Source of the DNA: Thalassospira profundimaris
GTDB taxonomy: Bacteria; Pseudomonadota; Alphaproteobacteria; Rhodospirillales; Thalassospiraceae
Assembly: GCF_003326795.1 (NCBI RefSeq)
Contig: NZ_JPWI01000005.1
Span: 1-64,000 of the forward strand
Length of the DNA stretch: 64,000 nucleotides
Direction: 5' to 3'
Made by a program: the position numbers and the translations under genes. Within the stretch, counting starts at the first letter, position 1, and each line of letters begins with the position of its first letter. Under the pieces are notes generated by a model. The model did not search any database. It was not told the origin of the DNA and saw only the letters and a program-made list of their open reading frames with translations. Of the stretch, positions 54,944-61,970 are shown in pieces.

Positions 54944-54974
54944 AAAAAGACCCGCCAGATAGCGGGTCTTTTGT
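54944..54974 (-). terminator. terminator of the ETF-QO gene
   Basis: The stem AAAGACCCGC/GCGGGTCTTT around a six-base loop is flanked by A and T runs, with TTTTTG on the minus strand. It lies 20 bases beyond the ETF-QO stop. The surrounding gene-free stretch 54687-54993 holds nothing else obvious. Confidence 0.85.
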
Positions 54975-54993
54975 ATGACGAAAGCCGGAAGGC

Positions 54994-56631
54994 TTACATG
55001 TTCGGATAATTCGGGCCGCCGCCACCTTCGGGCACCACCCAGACGATATTCTGGGTCGGGTCCTTGATGTCGCAGGTTTTGCAATGCACGCAGTTCTGGG
55101 CATTGATCTGCAAACGTTTGCCGCCCTTGTCTTCATCTTCGACAAATTCGTAAACGCCTGCCGGGCAGAACCGTGCTTCGGGGCCATCATAAATGGCAAG
55201 GTTGGTGTTGACCGGAACACTGTCATCCTTAAGCGTCAGGTGAACAGGCTGGTCTTCGCCATGGTTGGTGTTCGACAGGAAGACCGACGACAATTTATCA
55301 AAGCTGATTTTGCCATCGGGTTTCGGATAGTCGATCTTGGGCATCTCGGCTGCCGGTTTCAGGCAGGAATGGTCCGCATGGTTCTTGAAGGTCCAGGGAG
55401 CCTTGCCGCCAAACAGATATGTATCAACCGCACTATAGGCCATGCCGCCCCAGAAGCCCCATTTGGCAAAGCTCGGGCGGATGTTGCGGACCTTGTGCAG
55501 TTCCGGATAGATCCAGCTGTTTTCAATGCGCGACGGATAGCTGTCCATCTGGGCGGGGACTTCGTCTGCGGTCAGGGCCTCGAATGCGGCCTCGGCGGCC
55601 AGCATCCCGGTCTTCATCGCGGTGTGCGACCCCTTGATTTTCGGCACGTTCATGAAGCCTGCCGAACAGCCGATCAGGCAACCACCCGGGAAAACAAGAT
55701 CAGGGATCGACTGGAAACCGCCTTCGTTGAGCGCGCGCGCACCATAGGAAATGCGCCGACCCTTTTCGAAAATCTTGCGAATGGCCGGATGGGTCTTGAA
55801 CCGCTGGAACTCGTCAAACGGGCTGAGATGCGGGTTCGCGTAATCAAGGCCGATGACGAAGCCGACAACAACCTGATTGTTATCAAGGTGATACAGGAAA
55901 GATCCGCCATAGGTGTCTTTATCGAGCGGCCAGCCAACCGTATGCTGGATCAGGCCTTCCTTATGGACTTCCGGATCAACTTCCCAAAGTTCCTTGATGC
56001 CGATGCCATAGGTCTGCGGATCGGAATTCTTGCGCAGATCAAACTTCTTGATCAGCTGCTCGGAAAGCGATCCACGGCACCCTTCGGCAAAGAAGGTGTA
56101 TTTGGCATGCAGTTCCATGCCCGGTTCGTGGTTCGGGCCAGGCGTGCCGTCACGCGTAAGGCCCATATCGCCAGTGGCAATACCCTTTACCGAACCGTCT
56201 TCGTTAAACAGAACTTCGGCGGCGGCAAAACCCGGATAAACTTCAACGCCAAGCGCCTCGGCCTGTTCGCCAAGCCAGCGGCACACATTACCAAGGCTGA
56301 CAATATAATTGCCCTTGTTATGCATCTGCGGCGGGGTCGGCAGTTTTCTGGAACCGGTTTCGCTCAGCATCATGAACTGGTCTTCACCAGCCGGAACGTT
56401 CAGCGGCGCGCCGCGTTCTTTCCAGTCCGGGAAAAGTTCGTTCATGGAGCGGGGCTCCATCACGGCACCCGACAGGGTGTGGGCGCCGACTTCGGAACCC
56501 TTTTCAACCACACAGACGGTGATTTCTTTTTCCTGTTCCTGGGCGAGTTGCATCAGTTTGATGGCAGCCGACAGACCGGATACACCGGCGCCTACGACAA
56601 CCACGTCAAATTCCATGGATTCGCGTTCCAT
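54994..56631 (-). CDS. electron transfer flavoprotein-ubiquinone oxidoreductase
   Basis: A 545-residue inner-membrane flavo-iron-sulfur enzyme that passes electrons from ETF to ubiquinone. It has the FAD dinucleotide-binding motif [16 protein letters not shown] near residue 10 and a C-terminal ferredoxin-like domain with [16 protein letters not shown] holding a 4Fe-4S cluster, plus a further cysteine (CPAG) upstream. Length matches mitochondrial and bacterial ETF-QO. It is the likely electron outlet for acyl-CoA dehydrogenases, including Mcd at the other end of the window. The ATG at 56631 has AGAGG just upstream; an ATG at 56616 is possible. Confidence 0.95.
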   Translation of the reverse strand: MERESMEFDVVVVGAGVSGLSAAIKLMQLAQEQEKEITVCVVEKGSEVGAHTLSGAVMEPRSMNELFPDWKERGAPLNVPAGEDQFMMLSETGSRKLPTPPQMHNKGNYIVSLGNVCRWLGEQAEALGVEVYPGFAAAEVLFNEDGSVKGIATGDMGLTRDGTPGPNHEPGMELHAKYTFFAEGCRGSLSEQLIKKFDLRKNSDPQTYGIGIKELWEVDPEVHKEGLIQHTVGWPLDKDTYGGSFLYHLDNNQVVVGFVIGLDYANPHLSPFDEFQRFKTHPAIRKIFEKGRRISYGARALNEGGFQSIPDLVFPGGCLIGCSAGFMNVPKIKGSHTAMKTGMLAAEAAFEALTADEVPAQMDSYPSRIENSWIYPELHKVRNIRPSFAKWGFWGGMAYSAVDTYLFGGKAPWTFKNHADHSCLKPAAEMPKIDYPKPDGKISFDKLSSVFLSNTNHGEDQPVHLTLKDDSVPVNTNLAIYDGPEARFCPAGVYEFVEDEDKGGKRLQINAQNCVHCKTCDIKDPTQNIVWVVPEGGGGPNYPNM

Positions 56632-56751
56632 ATGGCCTCTCTCGTTTGGCTGCGACCTTGTTCGAACTGTTTTCGTCCGTTTGGTTGCAGGCCGGTATTC
56701 ACCGATCAGAGTCTCGCCCAAGCCCTGATTTCTCACATTTGGCGCTTAATC

Positions 56752-56765
56752 GGTATAGCTATACC
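56752..56765. promoter_or_regulatory. 14-bp palindrome in the ETF-QO/udg divergent region
   Basis: GGTATAGCTATACC is a perfect 14-bp dyad in the 243-base region between the outward-facing ETF-QO and uracil-DNA glycosylase genes. It could be an operator; nothing in the window identifies the regulator. Confidence 0.35.
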
Positions 56766-56874
56766 TATTTAGCGCGCGTTTGTATATGGTACATATGGAT
56801 CAAAATCGTTAAAGTCGGTCAAAATCCGCTGCACCAATCACGCGTGCGCCGCAACATACACCGCCTTTGTGTAG

Positions 56875-57765
56875 ATGAGCAATCCAATTACAGATTTTGA
56901 TGTAAATAATCTCGATCCGTTTCAGGCATTGGTCTGGCAATATGAAATGGGTGTGGACGAAGCAATTGCAGACGAGCCACTCGACCGTTTCAAGGCTTCT
57001 GAAAGCCTGAGCCGGAATGCTGCGAACCGGCCCGGATTCGCCCCGCAACCGCAATCGGCAGCCCGTCCCGGGGCGACGTCTGTGGCGCGACCATCTGCGC
57101 TTGGCGCTGGTGGTCCGGCTCCGATGCCACAAGGCGCTGATGGCGGGTTTCTGCTTTCAGATACACCGCACGAAGCCCGTCAGTCGGCCCGTGATGCGGC
57201 CGCAGCCGCCACCAGTCTTGATGAACTCAAAGACGCCATCGAGAAGTTCGAAGGCTGCGCGCTTAAAAAATCTGCAAGCAACACTGTCTTTGGGACCGGG
57301 AATGTCGAAGCCAAGCTGGTTCTGGTTGGCGAAGCCCCGGGTGCGGAGGAGGACCGGCAGGGACTGCCGTTTGTTGGTCCCAGCGGCAAGCTGCTTGATG
57401 CGATGTTGCGGTCCATCGGACTTGCGCGCGAAGAAGTCTATATCACCAATATCCTGCCCTGGCGCCCGCCGGGGAACCGGCAGCCGACCACGGCCGAGGT
57501 TGCAGTGTGCGAACCGTTTGTGCGCCGTCATCTTGAACTGATCGGCCCAAAGGTCGTCGTATGTCTGGGCGGAAGTTCTGCCAAAACCCTGATGGAAGAA
57601 GATCGAGGGATCACGCGTTTGCGTGGCACATGGAAGGAACTGGTCTTTGCCGACGGGGCCAGGGCCGATCTGACCGCAATGTTCCATCCGGCATATTTGC
57701 TGCGAACCCCCGAACAAAAGCGCCTTGCATGGCGTGACTTGCGGGCCGTTGCACAGAAGCTTTAA
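56875..57765 (+). CDS. uracil-DNA glycosylase, family 4-like
   Basis: A 296-residue protein: an Ala/Pro/Gly-rich N-terminal extension (about 1-115) followed by a family-4-like uracil-DNA glycosylase domain. Motif A is GEAPGAEEDRQGLPFVG and the C-terminal motif is HPAYLLR. Of the four cysteines that hold the 4Fe-4S cluster in family 4, only two are visible: EGCALKK keeps one of the usual CxxC pair, ILPWRPPGNR has Trp in place of the third, and AVCEPF keeps the fourth. Fe-S binding is therefore doubtful. Removes uracil arising by cytosine deamination. Alternative name: SPO1-related glycosylase. Length is longer than the usual 190-230 because of the extension. Confidence 0.88.
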   Translation: MSNPITDFDVNNLDPFQALVWQYEMGVDEAIADEPLDRFKASESLSRNAANRPGFAPQPQSAARPGATSVARPSALGAGGPAPMPQGADGGFLLSDTPHEARQSARDAAAAATSLDELKDAIEKFEGCALKKSASNTVFGTGNVEAKLVLVGEAPGAEEDRQGLPFVGPSGKLLDAMLRSIGLAREEVYITNILPWRPPGNRQPTTAEVAVCEPFVRRHLELIGPKVVVCLGGSSAKTLMEEDRGITRLRGTWKELVFADGARADLTAMFHPAYLLRTPEQKRLAWRDLRAVAQKL

Positions 57766-57998
57766 GGAATTGGCGATAAATAGGGCGTACGCATGGGAGA
57801 TATGCGTCTGTCTGATCGGGTGAAATGGGATCTCGCCAAGTAATTGATTCCAGATAAATGATTTCGCGGTTTGGGCGTTTGCTGCTATAAAAGGCGCCGT
57901 TGCACCGGGGGGAACACCGCAGGCAACGGGTTGCGAGACCAAGCTGCTTCGGGATAAACACGCGGCTTTGAAGCAAAGCCTCGTTGGGGATACTGAAT

Positions 57999-59852
57999 TT
58001 GATCGAAGCAATAAGAACAAGCCTGCCGGGTGTGAAAACCACACTAAGACAGGGCCTCTTAGTCGCTATGTTCGGGGTCATGACCTTCATGGCAGCTCCG
58101 TCACCTGCTGTCGCGGACACGCAGGAACAGGCTGCTTTGGGTAATCCCGAACTGGACGATGCATTATCGGTCCTTGTTCCCAAGCCGCTTTCAGATCGTG
58201 ATGCCGAGCTTTATGAACAGATTTTTGCTGTTCAGGAACAGGGCCGCTGGAAAGATGCCGACCGGCTGATTTCGCGCCTTTCGGATGATGTGCTGATGGG
58301 CCATGTTCTGGCACAGCGTTATTTGCATCCGACGGCATATCGGTCACGTTACAAAGAACTCAAGGACTGGCTTGCGAGCTATGCCGACCTGCCTCAGGCG
58401 CCGCGCATCTATAAACTTGCGCTGACACGCCGCGGGTCTGCGAACTATCCGAAAAAGCCGGTCGGAAGCTATGTTTCGGGTGCCGGATATGATTATGAAA
58501 ATATCTCGCCCTATTATCACAAATCGACCAAACAGCTTTCCGCAGCACAACGTTCGCGTCTGTCGACGCTCAAGAACCGTATTCGTCACCGGATCGGTAA
58601 TGGCTGGCCCAGCGGGGCGCTAGAGGTTCTTGAAAGCCTTGAAGCAAAGCGTCTGTTTGATGCCTATGAACAGGATCAGGCGCGCGCATCCATTGCGTCG
58701 GGCTATTATTATTTCGGCAAGCCCGATCTTGCGCTGAAATATGCCAGCGAAGCAGCTAAGCGGTCGGGTAAATATCTGCCACAGGCGCATTGGACCGCAG
58801 GTCTGACCGCATGGCGACTTGGCAAGATGGACACCGCGCACAAGCATTTTGCCGCCCTTAGCACCAATAAATATGCATCAAGCTGGACCCGCACGGCTGG
58901 CGCGTTCTGGGCTGCGCGCATTGATCTGGCCGCCGGGCATTTCGAAGATGCCGAGAAGATGCTTAATCGCGCCGCCGAATATCCGCGATCCTTCTATGGT
59001 CAGCTTGCCATGCGTGCACTTGGTCGCGATGACGTGTTTGACTGGGACAGTCTTGAGCTTGACGAAAACCGTGCAAACAAGTTGAAACTTGATCCGCATG
59101 GTCGCCGTGCTTTGGCCCTTCTTCAGGTCGGTCAGCGCGACGAGGCCGAACGCGAACTTCGCAAGGCCGCAGCCAAGGATGATGATGCCCTGCGCCGTGC
59201 GGTGCTGGCACTGACCGATACGGCGAATTTCGCATCCCTGACCATGCGTCTTGGCAGTTATATCGCGCAGAAAACCGGTGATGTTTTTGTAAACGCCCTT
59301 TATCCGGTCCCGCCATGGGAGCCCGAAGGCGGGTATGAAGTCGACCGTGCGCTGATTTATGCCTTCATGCGTCAGGAATCAGGCTTTAATACCGATGCGC
59401 GTAGCCATGCCGGTGCGCGTGGTTTGATGCAGCTGATGCCGGCAACAGCAAGCTATATCGGCAATACCCGCTATCGCGGTGCCAAACGTGCCGAGCTGTA
59501 TGAACCGGAAATCAATCTGTCGCTTGGTCAGAAATATGTTGATCATTTGCTTGAACAGAACGGTGTCGATAACGGTTTCTTGCAGTTGATGGCGGCCTAT
59601 AATGGCGGGATTGGCAATCTTGGGCGCTGGCAAAAGGCGCTTAAGGACAATGTCGATCCGCTCTATTTCATCGAAAGCATTCCGTCGCGTGAAACCCGGC
59701 TGTTTATCGAGCGCGTGATGGCCAATCTCTGGATGTACCGGTCGCGCTTTGGTCAGGAAGCGCCGTCACTTGATCTTCTGGCTGCGGGGCAGTGGCCAAC
59801 TTACCAGCCGCAGGACGATCTTGGCGACAGCGGTCTGACGGTCGAGCGTTAA
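57999..59852 (+). CDS. slt: soluble lytic murein transglycosylase
   Basis: A 617-residue lytic transglycosylase of the Slt70 type, which cleaves peptidoglycan. An N-terminal signal peptide (core LLVAMFGVMTFMAAPSPAVA) sends it to the periplasm. The alpha-superhelical U-domain occupies about 50-440, and the C-terminal SLT domain has the catalytic Glu in MRQESGFN, then GLMQLMPATASYIG and AAYNGG. The start is uncertain: TTG at 57999 with GGGGA upstream is chosen; TTG at 57984 and GTG at 58032 are alternatives, the last giving a compact signal peptide. Followed 16 bases later by a small membrane protein gene. Confidence 0.92.
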   Translation: MIEAIRTSLPGVKTTLRQGLLVAMFGVMTFMAAPSPAVADTQEQAALGNPELDDALSVLVPKPLSDRDAELYEQIFAVQEQGRWKDADRLISRLSDDVLMGHVLAQRYLHPTAYRSRYKELKDWLASYADLPQAPRIYKLALTRRGSANYPKKPVGSYVSGAGYDYENISPYYHKSTKQLSAAQRSRLSTLKNRIRHRIGNGWPSGALEVLESLEAKRLFDAYEQDQARASIASGYYYFGKPDLALKYASEAAKRSGKYLPQAHWTAGLTAWRLGKMDTAHKHFAALSTNKYASSWTRTAGAFWAARIDLAAGHFEDAEKMLNRAAEYPRSFYGQLAMRALGRDDVFDWDSLELDENRANKLKLDPHGRRALALLQVGQRDEAERELRKAAAKDDDALRRAVLALTDTANFASLTMRLGSYIAQKTGDVFVNALYPVPPWEPEGGYEVDRALIYAFMRQESGFNTDARSHAGARGLMQLMPATASYIGNTRYRGAKRAELYEPEINLSLGQKYVDHLLEQNGVDNGFLQLMAAYNGGIGNLGRWQKALKDNVDPLYFIESIPSRETRLFIERVMANLWMYRSRFGQEAPSLDLLAAGQWPTYQPQDDLGDSGLTVER

Positions 59853-59868
59853 GTACCAGAAACATCTG

Positions 59869-60147
59869 ATGACAGACAAAAACGTCGACAAACAGAACAG
59901 GGACCGTAACCCGGATCAGGGGACGGTCCTTGATCGTATCAAGATGCCGCCAATGAGCGGCGAGGAAGCCTTGCGGCGCTTTAACGAAACCAGTGCGGCG
60001 TCTGATGGCAATGCTGTTGGCAAGGGTGGTTCAAACCAGAGCGATCTGGCTCAGCTTCACCCGATCATGAAGCTTGTCGCACTTGGTGGCACCTTATTGA
60101 TGATCACAGCCATCCTGCTTGGGGTGCTGTATCTGTTCGGTGCGTGA
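59869..60147 (+). CDS. small membrane protein of unknown function
   Basis: A 92-residue protein with a hydrophilic, charged N-terminal half (about 1-60) and one C-terminal transmembrane helix (about 68-90, LVALGGTLLMITAILLGVLY). Likely a C-tail anchored inner-membrane protein. No family is recognised. It begins 16 bases after the transglycosylase gene in the same direction, suggesting co-transcription. It converges with ccmI, 23 bases apart, with no clear terminator between. Confidence 0.7.
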   Translation: MTDKNVDKQNRDRNPDQGTVLDRIKMPPMSGEEALRRFNETSAASDGNAVGKGGSNQSDLAQLHPIMKLVALGGTLLMITAILLGVLYLFGA

Positions 60148-60170
60148 TTTACGTTGTTTACTGGGCGGAT

Positions 60171-60887
60171 TTACTGGGCGTCGGTACGCGCATCTGAAAG
60201 TGCCTGAAGAGCCTTGATCTCGCTTTCTGTGGCGTTGCCCAGCGGATCGTCCTTTGGCAAGTCGCGATAAAGATCGCGCAGGACATTCAATGCTTGTGAC
60301 GGTTTGTCGCTTTGTTTCAGCATGATACCGTAATAATAGCGCGCCAGAAGATGGTTGGGCATCTGACCCAAAGCATGCAACACCAGATCGCGCGACGTGC
60401 TGTCTATCTGGCCGTTTTGCGCGGTAATACGGGTGTCGGCATATTCAATTGCCAATAACGGGTTGTGCCCTGAAAGGGCATAGGCCTGTGCAAAGGCGGC
60501 AACGGCCCGTTCGATATTGCCAAGCCGCAAGGAGCCGCGCGCCAGTGCCACCCAGCCCTGAAGGTTGCGTGGATTGACCTCAAGCGACAGCACGATCTGA
60601 TTAAGCAGGCGCTGGATTTGCTGGTCTGTCTTGTAATTCGGATTGGTGACATTGCCCGCAACTGCGGCTGCTGCGGCAAGGTTACGCTCGCCTGCACGTT
60701 CGGCATAGGGTTTCGCGGGTAATGTCGGATTGCCAATAACAATATAAACACCAAACGCAATCACTACCGGAATGACGGAAAGTCCCATCCGGCGCGGGGA
60801 AAATACTTTGCCATTATAGCCGGGCAGGCTGACATAAATGACAGCCGCACCAAAAAGCGCCAATGCAGACAAACCAACCCAGATCAA
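60171..60887 (-). CDS. ccmI: cytochrome c biogenesis protein CcmI
   Basis: A 238-residue CcmI-like protein: two N-terminal transmembrane helices (about 3-20 and 36-52), then a TPR-like periplasmic domain (about 100-225). CcmI chaperones apocytochrome c to the CcmF-CcmH ligation complex. Diagnostic elements are the helix pair, the following low-complexity region and repeats such as GSLRLGNIERAVAAFAQAYA. It is shorter than some CcmI proteins (about 400 residues) but matches CcmI-2-type forms. Last gene of the leftward ccmF-ccmG-ccmH-ccmI cluster. Confidence 0.85.
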   Translation of the reverse strand: MIWVGLSALALFGAAVIYVSLPGYNGKVFSPRRMGLSVIPVVIAFGVYIVIGNPTLPAKPYAERAGERNLAAAAAVAGNVTNPNYKTDQQIQRLLNQIVLSLEVNPRNLQGWVALARGSLRLGNIERAVAAFAQAYALSGHNPLLAIEYADTRITAQNGQIDSTSRDLVLHALGQMPNHLLARYYYGIMLKQSDKPSQALNVLRDLYRDLPKDDPLGNATESEIKALQALSDARTDAQ

Positions 60888-60936
60888 CGCAGACCTCCGT
60901 CCGGGTGGTGTTTATGCATCGAGATAATCGCGGACA

Positions 60937-61437
60937 TCAGGCGCGCCCGTCATCTTTTGAAGTGCCAAGAATTTCATCAAGGCGGGCCTGTTCATCACGC
61001 GACAGGGATGTCGTTGTTGCTGCTGCTTCGCGTTGCTTGCGTCGGTAAAACGCAAAGACGGCAAGCAGGGCCAGAATTGCCAAAACTGCCGGGCTGGCCC
61101 ACAGAATGTAGGTTTCCGGTTTCAGGGGCGGGTTCAAAAGAACATAGTCGCCATAGCGTGCAACAATGTAGTCAATGGCTTCTGCGTTTGTGTCCCCTGC
61201 AATCAGGCGTTCACGAACCAGCACGCGCAGGTCGCGGGCCAGTTCGGCATCGGAATCATCAATCGACTGGTTCTGACAGACAAGGCAACGCAGTTCCTGG
61301 CTGATATCGCGGGCACGTTTTTCCAGAACCGGATTGGACAGCATCTCGTCAGGGTTCACTGCCCATGCAGGATTTCCCGCCAGAAGCGGCATGATGACGC
61401 CAAGGGTGCCAATCAGTGTCAGAAGACGTCGGGTCAT
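60937..61437 (-). CDS. ccmH: cytochrome c maturation protein CcmH (CycL family)
   Basis: A 166-residue CcmH/NrfF/CycL-type thioreductase. The signal sequence (about 1-25) is followed by the CxxC motif in LRCLVCQNQS, the RLIAGDTNAEAIDYIVARYGD region and a C-terminal transmembrane helix (about 125-145, ILWASPAVLAILALLAVFAF). It reduces the CXXCH disulfide of apocytochrome c for heme attachment. It overlaps ccmG by four bases (ATGA). Length is normal. Confidence 0.94.
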   Translation of the reverse strand: MTRRLLTLIGTLGVIMPLLAGNPAWAVNPDEMLSNPVLEKRARDISQELRCLVCQNQSIDDSDAELARDLRVLVRERLIAGDTNAEAIDYIVARYGDYVLLNPPLKPETYILWASPAVLAILALLAVFAFYRRKQREAAATTTSLSRDEQARLDEILGTSKDDGRA

Positions 61438-61970
61438 CCTTTTAACTCCGCAATTTTGGGCAGAAGTACATTCTCAAGCACATCTACCGTAACCGGACCG
61501 ACATGCTTGTATCTGATTTGACCGGTGCCATCGATGATGAAGGTTTCAGGCACACCGTAAACCCCGAAATCAATACCGGTACGGCCGGACAGATCCATGC
61601 CGACAGCAGTATAGGGATCCCCAAGTTCGGCCAGCCATTTGACACCGTCCTGGGGATCTTTTTCCTTGTAGTTCAGGCCAAAGACCGGAATATCGGCTTC
61701 GCGCGAAAGGCGCTTGATCAACGGGTGTTCTGCACGGCAGGGCACACACCAGCTGGCAAAGACATTGAGAACCGAAACCTGACCTTTGGTGAGATCAGCC
61801 TTGGACAGGCCCTTGTCGCGTCCGGGAAGCGGCGGCAAAGAGAAATCCGGTGCCGGTTTATCGATCAAAACCGATGGCACAACCGATGAATCCTTGTCGA
61901 TATTCATCAAAAACACCCCGGCCAGGGCCGCAAACAGAACCAGCGGGATCACAGCAAGCGAAAATCTCAT
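61434..61970 (-). CDS. ccmG: thiol:disulfide interchange protein CcmG (DsbE)
   Basis: A 178-residue thioredoxin-like protein anchored by an N-terminal helix (about 4-22). The active site is WCVPC in NVFASWCVPCRAEHPL, and the family acidic segment is GVYGVPETFIID. It keeps the apocytochrome c cysteines reduced together with CcmH and probably receives electrons from the DsbD-type protein at 20898-23138. The ATG at 61970 overlaps the ccmF stop codon in ATGA; a longer frame is unlikely. Its own stop overlaps the ccmH start. Confidence 0.95.
   Translation of the reverse strand: MRFSLAVIPLVLFAALAGVFLMNIDKDSSVVPSVLIDKPAPDFSLPPLPGRDKGLSKADLTKGQVSVLNVFASWCVPCRAEHPLIKRLSREADIPVFGLNYKEKDPQDGVKWLAELGDPYTAVGMDLSGRTGIDFGVYGVPETFIIDGTGQIRYKHVGPVTVDVLENVLLPKIAELKG

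Noticed and set aside
55084-56772. Very long open frame (562 codons) on the plus strand opposite ETF-QO
   Set aside because: ETF-QO on the minus strand has full family motifs. The opposite frame has no recognisable protein features and no ribosome binding site; it results from codon bias.
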